DNA from: Ctena decussata | Lineage: Eukaryota > Mollusca > Bivalvia > Lucinida > Lucinidae | Reading direction: 5' to 3' | Length of the DNA stretch: 64,000 nt | Assembly (NCBI GenBank): GCA_963989385.1 | Contig: OZ022502.1 | Span: forward strand, 7,346,501-7,410,500 | Part shown: piece after piece, positions 1-10,225 of the stretch | How positions within the stretch are numbered: the first letter of the stretch is position 1 | How the letters are laid out: every line of letters starts with the position of its first letter | Made by a program: the position numbers and the translations under genes | Notes under the pieces: model-generated | What the model was told of the DNA's origin: nothing | Databases searched by the model: none | Seen by the model: only the letters and a program-made list of their open reading frames with translations

Positions 1-840
1 GAAGTTTCATGAACATATTCCATTAGGTTAAGGAGCTTTGGCCAGGACACGAAAGCCCCAAAATGGGCTTCCTATCAGTGCTTTCTAACATTTCACCAAG
101 ATGCATGCAAGTTTTAACTATCATGAAAATTTGGTTTAAACAATATTTATTTCACGTAAATTACATGCATAACATTTACAGAGTACAAAATGGTGAACAG
201 GATTTGAAAGCAAGCATCAAAACTTATACAATCATCTCCTGTATCATGATATCAGCATATCATATCATAATATCATGAAAATTACCCCTTTGGAAATTTT
301 CATGATATCATGATATGATATGCTGATATCATGAAAATTTCCAAAGGGGTAAGGAGCTAAAAACTTGAGCATGAAATTTTGGCAAGGGTAAATAGCTATA
401 AATTATGAGTCCAAGAGATGTCTTCTGTATTCTAGGTGCTTTGAATTCATTAAAGTCAGTGCATGAGTGAAACTTAGTGAAAATGTTCTTAAGGGTAAAG
501 GAGCTGTAGTCCAGACAAGAAACTTAAGCATTGGCAGGTAACTCATCAGTTAAAATGCCCAGAGCATTATGTCCTATTAAGCTGAATGCAAGTTTCATGA
601 ACATAGCCCAAAGGATTAAGTAGCTACAGTAAGGCAAACAATTTTGCTAAGGGCAAATAACTCCTAAAACACCTAATTTTTTCTTTTTCAAGAGTTTATG
701 CATCAAGATGAATGCATATGAGAACTTCTATCCAATATTCCACAAGAACAAGAAGTACCAGCCTGGACAAAAATTTTACTAGTAATGATCAAACCATCAT
801 TTGACTGTTATTACATAAATGTTATTTTGTATATTTTCAG
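1..840 (+). other. Intron 2 (partial) of array gene copy A
   Basis: This AT-rich stretch contains no gene. It aligns by eye with two parts of copy B intron 2 (about 16,085-16,452 and 20,104-20,368), which in B are separated by an inserted LINE. It also aligns more loosely with copy C intron 2 (about 38,520-39,370). It ends in a pyrimidine-rich acceptor with AG at 839-840, directly before the last exon of copy A. Confidence 0.8.
242..352. repeat. Inverted repeat (hairpin) in copy A intron 2
   Basis: The arm at about 242-267 is the reverse complement of about 311-334, and the inner part (TCATGAAAATT...CCAAAGGGG) continues the pairing. The whole can fold into a long ATATCATGA-rich hairpin. The same intron in copy B reads straight through without it, so it arose or was inserted only in copy A. 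Confidence 0.7.
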
Positions 841-993
841 GTGCAAGAGACAGCCAGAACTATCATCCAGAATCTTGATGGCGATCTGGAGACACCACTC
901 CCTATAACATCATCCCCAGGGGGCAGCACCAGTGTTGACAAGGCAGCTGACAAGTGGTCTATGGCTTTCTGTGAGTTCTACAGAGGCAACTGA
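841..993 (+). CDS. Array gene copy A, last exon (gene partial, 5' part outside window)
   Basis: This is the final coding exon of the left-most visible copy of the array gene. It opens after a TTTTCAG acceptor in phase 0, encodes 50 residues beginning VQETARTIIQNLDGDLE and ending KWSMAFCEFYRGN, and stops at TGA 991-993. Copies B (20,369-20,521) and C (39,371-39,532) have the same exon with a few substitutions, concentrated in the middle (ETPLPITS in A, EMSLPITS in B, three extra codons in C). The ends are nearly invariant, which suggests purifying selection. The first two exons must lie left of the window. The protein family is not recognised. Confidence 0.85.
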   Translation: MQETARTIIQNLDGDLETPLPITSSPGGSTSVDKAADKWSMAFCEFYRGN

Positions 994-1725
994 GAGTAAT
1001 CTTGACAACACGAGTAGAACTACCACTTGCAACTTTTTGTAAAGACTAAAGGGACAATCATGAATGTGGTAACTCTTTTAATATTATGTGCTCTAAACAG
1101 TGTGATAGACTATTTTATATGTAAATTTGACCATAAAGTTTGTGTCAGTAGATGTGACTAAATTTGACTATTCAAGTTAATAGATACAGATTGTACTTGA
1201 GGTGAACATGATAGTAGACTTAATTTTCAGTTGTATAAGCAAGACACTAATCTTTTATTTCTGTGATATCATAGGCTGTTCCTATACATCAAATAAGCTA
1301 AATAGCTCATAGTTCTGCATTCTTGATGTCATGGTGTATTTAATCTCTGATGTATGTTTTATTCTCCTATTTTATATAGTGCTAGAGGTATAATATATAA
1401 ACGTTGATTTTAAATAACATCATCCACAATTCTGTGCATCTGAATTTACATGAGCCACGACAGGACAAACCCAACAAAGAGGCATGTGTGCCCAGCTAAC
1501 ACTCCGATCAGCTTGGACATCCTCCAGACAGCAGAGACTGATCAGATTGGGCGGATGTTGAGTCTTTGCTGTGCACACATGCCACTTTGCTTGTTTTGTT
1601 GTGTCGCAGCTCACGTAGTCTTTGAATGTTGTTGACATGAATTTTAATATGTGCTATGCATGATGTATGTTAATTCTATTGTTATGTGATAAGCAAATAA
1701 AATACAGAAATGAATTTTTTCTTCT
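994..1725 (+). promoter_or_regulatory. 3' UTR and poly(A) signal of array gene copy A
   Basis: Sequence after the stop codon stays collinear with copies B and C up to an AATAAA at 1696-1701, followed by the same ACAGAAATGAA context in all three. A palindromic mini-element sits inside this UTR in A and B but not in C. Calling it a UTR rests on position and conservation; there is no transcript evidence. Confidence 0.6.
1451..1613. mobile_element. Palindromic mini-element (MITE family P), internally deleted
   Basis: The ends are TGAGCCACGACAGGAC and GTTGTGTCGCAGCTCA, which are inverted complements. The matching copy in the B block (21,379-21,617) is about 76 bp longer, so A has an internal deletion. 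Copy C has an empty site reading GTACATTGTC, and the flanks here are ACAT and ACGT, which is consistent with a 4-bp target duplication. Other family members are at 12,583, 43,200, 44,965 and 52,705. Confidence 0.75.
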
Positions 1726-1791
1726 TAAATTCTTTTCCTTTTTCCTGATTCATAGTGGCATCTCTCTAATCTGTCTACCGTATTTCTTTGA

Positions 1792-2060
1792 TGGGCCACG
1801 TAGTGCAGTCGGTAGGGCCTCTGACTTATGAGCCAGAGGTCCCGGGTTCGATACCCGGTCCGGCCACTTACTTTCATTTTCCCTCCCCTGATTCAAGAAG
1901 GGCAGTTGTCAGTTACTGGTGAAAGTAAGTGCACTTAGTACTGGTTAACCTCTTGGGTCTAAGCCTGCCCAGGAATAGTGTGGTTAGGTTAACTGACCAT
2001 TCTGACATGACCATAGCTGTTAACAATAACGTTAAACAATATTACAACAACAACAACAAC
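1792..2060 (+). mobile_element. tRNA-derived SINE with (CAA)n tail
   Basis: The head (1793-1866) has an A-box-like TAGTGCAGTCGG and a B-box-like GGTTCGATACC with a T-arm stem CCGGG/CCCGG. About 170 bp of body follow, containing GGCAGTTGTCAGTTACTGG, and then an ACAACAACAACAAC tail. The acceptor stem pairs poorly and the anticodon loop is one base short, so this is not a working tRNA gene. A second copy is at 21,794-22,059, and a headless body at 44,294-44,454. Confidence 0.75.
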
Positions 2061-2077
2061 TGTATTTCTTTTGTCAT

Positions 2078-2226
2078 AACAAGGAGGTTTTTGCCTCCTG
2101 TAAGATGGATCTACATTTTTGGGGTTGTTTTGGAATGGAAAATCCCATCTAATAGCAGCATTTCATTAGGCTGATTTAGATATTTTCAGTCATTCTAGAG
2201 AGGGCAATTAAAAGAAATATGGTACC
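2078..2226. repeat. Palindromic mini-element of the TCTAGATC / AACAATCC group
   Basis: The sequence has the pattern seen repeatedly in this window: GGTTTTTGCCTCC, then ATGGATCTACATTTTTGG, then a GTTTTGGAATGGAAAA arm. Related copies are at 22,076-22,222, 40,160-40,350, 42,010-42,215, 49,550-49,650 and 61,553-61,680. No coding capacity is seen. Confidence 0.5.
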
Positions 2227-2635
2227 TTAATCTAAACTGTGACTAGCATAGAATTTGAGCTACCACTTTTCACCATAAAACAAGATTGATCTACATTTTT
2301 AGCTCACCTGAGCCTAAGGCTCCGGGGGAGCTTATAGGATTGGCAGGCTCCCTCCTCGTTGTCATTGTCTGTGCGTCTGTCAACAATTTCAACAACTTCT
2401 CCTCTGAAACTACTGGGCCAATTGTAATCAATTGTAATTGCCTCTAGGGGTCATGAGAACAAAAAGTTATTCAAATGGTCCTGGTCACAGGGCCAACATG
2501 GCCGCCATGCCCATATATGGAAAAAAAATCTTCTCCAGAATCAATAGGCCAATGGTCTTGAAAATTGGTATATAGCATCAGGTATGTAAGTACCACCAAG
2601 ATTGTTCAAATTATGACCTTGGGATGACTGTGACC

Positions 2636-5322
2636 TTTTTAGCTCACCTGAGCCATAGGCACAGGGTGAGCTATTGTGATCACCCAGTCTCCATTGTACG
2701 CCGTGCGTCGTCAACAATTTGCTTTAAATGACATCGTCTATGAAACCGCTAGGCCTAGGGCTGTGATATTTGGTATGAAGCATTTTCAAGTGGACCTCTA
2801 CCAAATTTATTCATATGATGGCCCCAGGGTCCAAAATGGCCCTAGGGCAGGTGGTCTTGGGTTCGAAACAAAAATATACTTAAAAATCTTCTTCTCCAGA
2901 ACTGCTTGGCTCAGATGCATGAAATTTGGTATGTAGCATTGCCTAGTAGTCCTCTACCAAGTTTGTTTAAATAATGGCCCCAGGATCCAAAATGGCCCCG
3001 GGGCAGGGAGTCGCAGGTTTGAACCATAGAAATACATAGAAAAATATTCAAAAACCTTCTTCAGAACTGCTTGGCTCTGATGCTTGAAATTTGGTATGTA
3101 GCATTGCCTAGTGGTCCTTCACCAAGTTTGTTCAAATGATGGCCCCAGGATCCAAAATGGCCACGCCCTAGGGGGTCCTGGGTTTGAACCATAGAAATAC
3201 ATAGAAAAATATTCAAAAATCTTCTCCAGAACTACAATGCTCAGATGCTTGAAATTTGGTATGAGCATTGCCTAATACTCCTTTACCAAGTTTGTTCAAA
3301 TGCTGGGCCTAGGGTCCAAATGGCTCCAGTGCAGGGAGTCCCAGGTTTGAATCATAGACATACAGAGGATAATATTAAAAAATCTTCTTCTTCAGAACTG
3401 CTTGGCTCAGATGCTTGAAACTTGGTATGTAGCATTGCCTAGTGGTCCTTTACCAAGTTTGTTCAAATGATAGCCCGAGGGTCCAAAATGGTCCCGCCCC
3501 AGGGGGTCCTGGGTTTGAACCATAGAAATACATAGAAAAATATTAAAAAATCTTCTTCTTCAGAACCACTTGGCTCAGATGCTTGAAATTCGGTATGTAG
3601 CATTGCCTAATAATCCTTTACCAAGTTTGTTCAAATGATGGCCCAGGGTCCAAAATGGCCCCTTGGCATGAAGTCCAAGGTTTGAACCATAGAAACGCAA
3701 AGAAAAGTATTAAAAAATCTTTCTCTTCAGAACCGCAAGGCTTAGATGCTTAAACTGTGGTATGATGCATTGCCTAGTGGTCCTTTACCAAGCTTGTACA
3801 AAGGTGGCTCCAGGGTTAAAAATGGCCTTGCGGCAGGGAGTCTTAGGTTTGAAACATAGAAATACATAGAAAAATATTCAAAAATCTTCTTCTTCAGAAC
3901 CACTTGGCTCAGATACTTAACATTTGGTATTAGGCATTGCCTAGAAGTCTTTTACCAAGTTTGTTCAAATGATGACCCCAAGGTTTTAAATGGTCCCGCG
4001 GCAGGGAGTCCTAGATTTGAACCATAGAAATACATAGAAAAATATTAAAAAATCTTCTCTTTCAGAACCGCAAGGCTTAGACGCTTGAAATTTGGTATGA
4101 AGCATTGCCTAGTGGTCTTTTACCAAGTTTGTACAAATGATGACCCCAGGGTCTAAAATGGCTCCATCTCAGGGGTTCCTGGGTTTGAACCATAGAAATA
4201 CATAGAAAAATATTCAAAAATGTCCTTCTCCAGAAAGCTTGAAATTTGGTATGTAGCATTGCCTAATAGTCCTTTACCAAGTTTGTTCAAATGCTGGCCC
4301 CGGGGTCCAAATGGCTCCGGTGTGGGGAGTCCCAGGTTTGAATCATAGACATACATAGGATAATATTCAAAAATCTTCTTCTTCAGAACCACTTGGCTCA
4401 GATGCTTGATATTGGGTATTAGGCATTGCCTACTAGTCTTTTACCAAGTTTGTTCAAATGATGACCCCAGGGTTTTAAATGGTCCCGCGGCAGGGAGTCC
4501 TAGGTTTGAACCATAGAAATACATAGAAAAATATTCAAAAATCTTCTCCTTCAAAACCGCAAGGCTTAGATGCTTGAAATTTGGTATGTAGCATTGCCTA
4601 GTGGTCTTTTACCAAGTTTGTTCAAATGATGACCCCAGGGTCTAAAATGGCTCCATCTCAGGGGTTCCTGAATTTGAACCATAGAAATACATAGAAAAAT
4701 ATTCAAAAATCTCCTTCAGAACAACTTGGCTCAGATGCTTTAACTTTGATATGATGCATTGCCTGGTGGCCTCCTTCATAGTTTGTGTAAATGTTGGCCC
4801 TGGGATCCAAACTGGCCCTGGGGCAGGGAGTCTTGGGTTCCAAATTAAAATATACTTAAAAATCTTCTTCTCCAGAGCCCCTTAGTGCAGATGCTTGAAA
4901 TCTGGTGTGATGCATTGCCTAGTGGTCCTGTACCAAGTTTGTTCAAATGATGGCCCCAGGATCCAAAATGGCACCGCCCCAGTGGGTCCTGGGTTTGAAC
5001 CATAGAAATACATAGAAAAATATTCAAAATCTTCTTCTTCAGAACCACATGGCTCAGATGCTTGAAATTTAGTATGTAGCATTGTCTAATGGTCCTTTAC
5101 CAAGATTATTCAAACGATGGCCCCAGGGTCCAAAATGACATGACCCCAGGGAGTCCATGGTTTGAACCATAGCAACACATAGAAAAATATTCAAAAATTT
5201 TCTTCTTCAGAACCATTTGGAAATGGTTGCAAACTATCAAGTTTGTTTAAATGGTGACCCTAGTTTGACCTTTAAACTTTTTGCTCAGGTGAGAGATTCA
5301 GGGCCTCTTGGCCCTCTTGTTT
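2636..5322. repeat. Tandem repeat array, unit about 165-175 bp
   Basis: Degenerate head-to-tail units share a core reading CTTGAAATTTGGTATGTAGC, then ACCAAGTTTGTTCAAATGAT, GGTCCAAAATGG and ATAGAAATACATAGAAAAA. The block is flanked by its own TTTTTAGCTCACCTGAGCC start and a GCTCAGGTGAGAGATTC end, so it looks like an element nested in the outer one. The copy at 22,645-25,842 is about 511 bp longer, roughly three units. Confidence 0.85.
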
Positions 5323-5453
5323 ACGATAAGGTCAAATTTTGGAAATGGAAAATCTATTATTTTTAGGTGTCCCAATATTTTAAGCACATTACATTTTTGG
5401 TGTTTCCAATGAATAATAACATGTTTCTATGAAGAAATTTTAAAAGAAAATAT

Positions 5454-7504
5454 AAACAAGAGGGCCATGAGGCCCTGAATCGCTCACCTGAGTATGGTGG
5501 CCATGTAGGTCATCTGACCTAGACCACTTGAATAAATTTTCGTTTCCTCAGCCCCTGGAGGCTGTGTATGAACTTTGGTTACAATTAGCCCAGTGGCCTT
5601 TTAGGAGATGTGTGAAATTGTCACAATATGAGAGACCAGGGTCAAAGAATGACTTTGACCTCTTGTACATATTAATTTTCATATACTTATATACCAATTT
5701 TCAGGTCAAAATCTTCAACAATTTCTAAGAAATCTTATGTTCTATTTTCCTATATAAAAGCACCAGAAAGCAAATTTGACCTTGTTGTACAAAAGGTCAA
5801 GGTCAACCCAAGGTCATAATTTGAATAATCTTGGTATTATTTGCATACCCAATGCTACATACCAAGTTTCAAGGCCATCAGCTTATTGGTTCTGGAGAAT
5901 AAGATTTTTTAAAGGTTTTTATCATATATGGGCGTAGCGGCCATGTTGGACATGTGACTAGGACCATTTGAACAAATTTTCATTCCCTTGCCTCCTAGAG
6001 CCTCTACATGAAATTTGTTTACAACTTGCCAAGTGGCTTTTGAGGAGAGGTAATATGAGAGACCAGGGTCAAAGGTCATAGAATGTCCTTGACCTCTTGT
6101 GCATGTAAATTTTCAGTACTTATTAAGATGACTATATATACCAATTTTCAGGTCAAAATCTTCAACAGTTTCCATGAAATCATTATCTTCTAGCATTTTC
6201 CCATACAAAAAGCACCAGACAGCAAACTGACCTTGCCGTACAAAAGGTCAAGGGCAACCCAAGTTCATAATTTGAACAATCTTGGTAGTACTTGCATACC
6301 CGATGCTACATACCAAGTTTCAAGGCCATTGGCCTATTGGTTCTGCAGAAGAAGATTTTTAAAGGTTTTTACCATAAATGGGCATGGTGGCCATGTTGGT
6401 CATGTGACTAGGACTGTTTGAACAAATTTTGTTTCCTTGCTCCCTAGAGCCTCTACATGAAATTTGTTTACAATTTGCCCTGTGGCTTTTGAGGAGATAT
6501 GTGAAATTGTCGCATTACGAGAGACCAGGGTCAAAGGTCACACAATGACCTTGACCTCTTGTACGCATAAATTTTCATGTACTCATTAAGATGACTGTAA
6601 ATATCAATTTTCAGGTCAAAATCTTCAACAGGTTCCAAGAAATCTTATGTTCTAGCATTTTCCCATAGAAAAGCACCAAAAAGAAAATTTGACTTTGCCG
6701 TACAAAAGGTCAAGGTCAACCCAGGGTCATAATTTGAACACTCTTGGTAGTACTTGTGTACCCGATGCTACATACCAAGTTTGAAGGCCATCGGCCTATT
6801 GGTCCTGAAGAAGAAGATTTTTAAAGGTTTTTACCATATATGGTCATGGCGGCCATGTTGGTCATGTGACTAGAACCGTTTGAACAAATTTTTGTTCCCT
6901 TGCCCCCTAGAGCCTCTACATGAAATTTGGTCACAATTGGCCCAGTGGCTTTTGAGGAGATGTGTGAAATTGTCGCAATATGAGAGACCAGGGTCAAAGG
7001 TCAAAGAATGACCTTGACCTCTTCTACGCATAAATTTTCATGTACTCATTAAGATGACGGTATATATCAATTTTCAGGTCAAAATCTTCAACAGTTTCCA
7101 AGAAATCTTATGTTCTAGCATTTTCCCATATAAAAGCACCAGAAAGCAAATCTGACCTAGCCGTAAAAAAGGTCAAGGTCAACCCAAGGTCATAATTTGA
7201 ACAATCTTGGTAGTACTGGCGTACCCATTGCTACATACCAAGTTTCAAGGCCATCAGCCTATTGGATTTTTATAGGTTTTTACCATATATGGGTGTGGAG
7301 GCCATGTTGGTCATGTGACCAAGACCGTTTGAACAACTTTTCGTTCCTAAGTTCCCTAGAGGCTAAATATGAAATTTGGTTACAATTGGCCCAGCGGTTT
7401 CAGAGGAGAAGTCGTTTGAAATTGTGGACGGACGGACGACGGACGACGGAGCCTTACCATCCTATAAGCTCCCCCGGAGCCGCTGGCTCAGGTGAGCTAA
7501 AAAA
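5454..7504. repeat. Tandem repeat array, unit about 460 bp, absent from the B-C spacer
   Basis: It begins ACAAGAGGGCCATGAGGCCC with CGCTCACCTGAG and ends GGCTCAGGTGAGCTAAAA. About four units carry ATGTTGGTCATGTGACTAGG, the inverse core ATGCTACATACCAAGTTTCA and GACCTTGACCTCTT. Near the right end is a GACGGACGACGGACGACGG run. The B-C spacer goes straight from GAAGAAATTT to ATATCAATGTTTGC, lacking this 2-kb stretch. Confidence 0.75.
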
Positions 7505-8372
7505 TATCAATATTTGCACACATTAAATTGGCTCAGTTCAGTTCAGTTCATTTATACTAACGACATTACCCAAGTGGCTCAGCGGTACGTGACTTAGTTG
7601 CATGCACTTGCCGCCGAGTGTCAGTCCAATAAATTGGCTCTGAGCAACTAGCAAGTAATATTATACCATCTTGATCAGCTGGTACCATATAGAAAAGTTT
7701 AACATAAACATATGATAAATTATACTGTATCACAAAATGTAAAAAAAAAAAAAAAATACTAGAACCCATGAAAAATAATTTACTTGGAGTAGGTGAAATT
7801 CTGAATGGAAACATTAGCTGGCGAAATGATAAAGACTTAAGGCAAACTGGGAATATCAGTAGACAAAGTCAGAGTAGGTGAAATGTGAGTAAGTCAATGG
7901 GATCATCTGAACTGTACAGTCTGTTTGTGCAGATATGCAGGGTGTATCATAGTCTTTTCTGTTCATGCATGCCCTGCCATACCCTTCCCTTGATGCAGTG
8001 CATTGTACTTCTGTTATTAAATGCTCAGTTCCTAAATAGTTTTGTTTCTTATATATCACATCCAAAATGCTGACTTTCAAGAATAAAATCAGTATAATTG
8101 CATAAAATTGCTGAAGAGAAAATATGAACAATATCTAAATTAATTTGTGGGGTACAAAACTGTTAACAGGTTGAAAAATGAAATTTCAAATTTCTCTGTG
8201 ATAACAGTCACAAAGCAATGCTAGTTTGTTTTCACAAATATTAATGTGCAATGCAGTGCCATTAATTTTGTGAAGTGTCAGTGGAGGCAGCTAATCTCAC
8301 TTACTTCATCTGACAATGTTAAAATATCTTTTGCAGCAAAAATATCAATAAACTGGTTTTTCGATATATTTT
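7505..8372. other. Non-coding spacer with a possible decayed SINE
   Basis: No gene is seen. A short CAGTT repeat (about 7,534-7,550) precedes AAGTGGCTCAGCGGTACGTG, which resembles a tRNA A-box, but no good B-box follows. A poly(A) run lies at about 7,741-7,756. The whole stretch is repeated at 26,000-26,850 with small differences. Confidence 0.5.
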
Positions 8373-9407
8373 TATCCCCCGCCGAAGGCGGAGGGATATA
8401 GGTTTCTCCATGTCCGTCCTTCCTTCCGTCCGTCCGTCCGTTGTCCGGAGCCATAACTAAGTAACCACTGAACGGAATTTCATGAAACTTAAAACAAATA
8501 TATATTATTATAACCCGCTGATGCACATCAAGTTTCATTAGACTGGCTTCAGTAATGCAGGAGTTATTGCCCTTGAATTGTTTTAAAATCAATAAAATAA
8601 GCCATAACTGAGTAACCACTGGACGGAATTTCATGAAACTTAAAATAAATATATATCACTATAACCCGCTGATGGATTTTAAATTTCATCATAGTGGCTT
8701 CAGGAGTGCATGAGTTATTGCCCTTGAATGGGCTTAAAATCAATAAAATGAGCCATAACTAAGTAACCAATTATCGAAACTTCATGAAACTTAAACTTAA
8801 TATGTATCACTATAAGGTGGTTATGCACATAAAGTTTCATCAGAAGTGCATGAGTTATTGCCCTTGAATCAATTTAAAATTGACAAATTAAGCCATAAGT
8901 AAGTAATCAATGAATAGAATTCTATGAAACTTTTAATAGATATGTATCACTGTAACACATTGGTGCATCTTACGTATGTGGAAATTGCTTCAGTTAGCAA
9001 TGAGTTATTACCCTTGACTTGGTTTAAAATCAACAAATTGAGTCATAACTCAGTAACCCATGAATGGAATTTCATGAAACTTAAAATATTTATGTATTGT
9101 CTTGACATAGCAGTGCACATTAAGTTTGCTCATAATCACATCAGTAGTGCATGATTTAATGCCCTTGAATTGATTTAGCCATAACTTAGATACTGGACTG
9201 AACAAAATTTCTTGAAATTGAATAAGAAATGTATCATCATAGTGCAGTGATGCTGAGGCAAGTGTTCAAGAACAGCTTCAGCTTATGCCTCACTTATGCC
9301 AGAGTAATAGTCCTTTCAGCCCAGTGAACAAAATTACCATCCATGTATATGAAACTAAAAATAAAACATAATAATAAATAAATCAAGGCCACTTCGGCGG
9401 GGGATAT
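8373..9407. mobile_element. TIR element with CCGCCGAAGG ends, present only in A-B spacer
   Basis: The ends ATCCCCCGCCGAAGG and CTTCGGCGGGGGAT are inverted complements. A GTCCGTCC-rich stretch follows the left end. Inside are about five degenerate units of roughly 170 bp containing GCCATAACTAAGTAACCA and GGAATTTCATGAAACTTAAA. The other spacer reads TCGATATATTTTT directly into TTCCATTTTTTTTCCC at about 26,843, an empty site. No coding capacity is seen. Confidence 0.75.
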
Positions 9408-9576
9408 AAATTCACTGAATTTGCTTGTTTCCATTTTTTTTCCCAGTGCTATTTTATGTTTATGAAATGTCCAGTTGATATTTTGTCTTTAATTGCTGTT
9501 TTGTATTTTGGATATTCTTGATAAATTTTGCCTTTTGAAATATTGTCAAGGAATCAGTTAACCACATTTTAATTTT

Positions 9577-9874
9577 CTTTGATCAGTTGTTGTCCACAGA
9601 CATCCTTTAATCACCACCTTTCAAAGATCAAAGTGAACACAAGCTCAGAAATTTAAAAAATCATTAAAATCAATTTAGACTTTATTTTCCTTTGATCAGT
9701 CACTGTCTCCGTCAATGTCTTTTAATCATCACCCATCAAAGATCGAAGTGAACACAAGCTCAGTAATTAACATAATTAAGGAATCAATTAAGGCCCTAGT
9801 TTCCTTTGATCAGTCACCGTCTCAGTAATAGTCTCACTGATTGTTCTTTAATTATCACTAATTAAAGATCAAAG
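9577..9874 (+). promoter_or_regulatory. Tandem array of TCF/LEF-like sites upstream of copy B
   Basis: Three units of about 110-120 bp each begin CTTTGATCAGT and end AAAGATCAAAGTGAACACAA. The intact CTTTGATC or GATCAAAG octamers lie at 9577, 9626, 9690, 9804 and 9867; one expected site is mutated to GATCGAAG. CTTTGATC matches the TCF/LEF HMG-box consensus. The array ends about 270 bp before the start codon. A regulatory role is inference; the units could equally be a neutral minisatellite. Confidence 0.4.
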
Positions 9875-10143
9875 TGAAGACAAGCTCAGCAAACTTTAAT
9901 CTCAGAATGCAACTTTAAAACTTCAAAGAAAGTAAATGTTTATATAATGGGAAATCAACCTTTTTTCTCTCACTTGTCATATTGACCTTCTACTGTGCAT
10001 TTCTGTTGTTATAAATAATATTAAACAGAACAGAACAGAATAATAATAAATAATATTAAAGGAATACTTATTTCAATCTTAGTAGGATAATAAACTGTGA
10101 CTTGTTAATTTTGTGACTAAAAGTGAATCAAGTTCTTGACATA

Positions 10144-10225
10144 ATGGATTGTTATTCTGCTGCTGCTGATCTTAAGAATCTTCTGGTTGCCCATAGTAAT
10201 GCTGAGAACCAAGTTGCTGCTCTTG
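10144..10225 (+). CDS. Copy B exon 1
   Basis: This exon encodes 27 residues plus one base, from ATG to a CTTG/GTAAGT donor. Against copy C, two of the 27 residues differ (N/T and V/A near the end). The AAAGTGAATCAAG leader before the ATG is also conserved. Confidence 0.8.

Larger units (their letters stand above)
2296..7504. mobile_element. Long terminal-inverted-repeat element carrying tandem arrays (A-B spacer)
   Basis: The left end TTTTTAGCTCACCTGAGCC and the right end GGCTCAGGTGAGCTAAAA are inverted complements, and the match continues through CTCCGGGGGAGCTTATAGGA on the left and its complement on the right. Between them lie two tandem arrays with different units (2,636-5,322 and 5,454-7,504). 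No transposase is visible; short open frames come only from the repeats. The duplicate in the B-C spacer keeps the left end but lacks the last 2 kb. The superfamily is not assigned. Confidence 0.65.

Noticed and set aside
1793..1866. Functional tRNA gene
   Set aside because: A- and B-boxes are good, but the acceptor stem has mismatches and the anticodon stem-loop is a base short. The following body and CAA tail are SINE features.
8278..8634. 118-residue minus-strand frame
   Set aside because: It spans the end of a non-coding spacer and the repeat units of a TIR element, with no recognisable domain.
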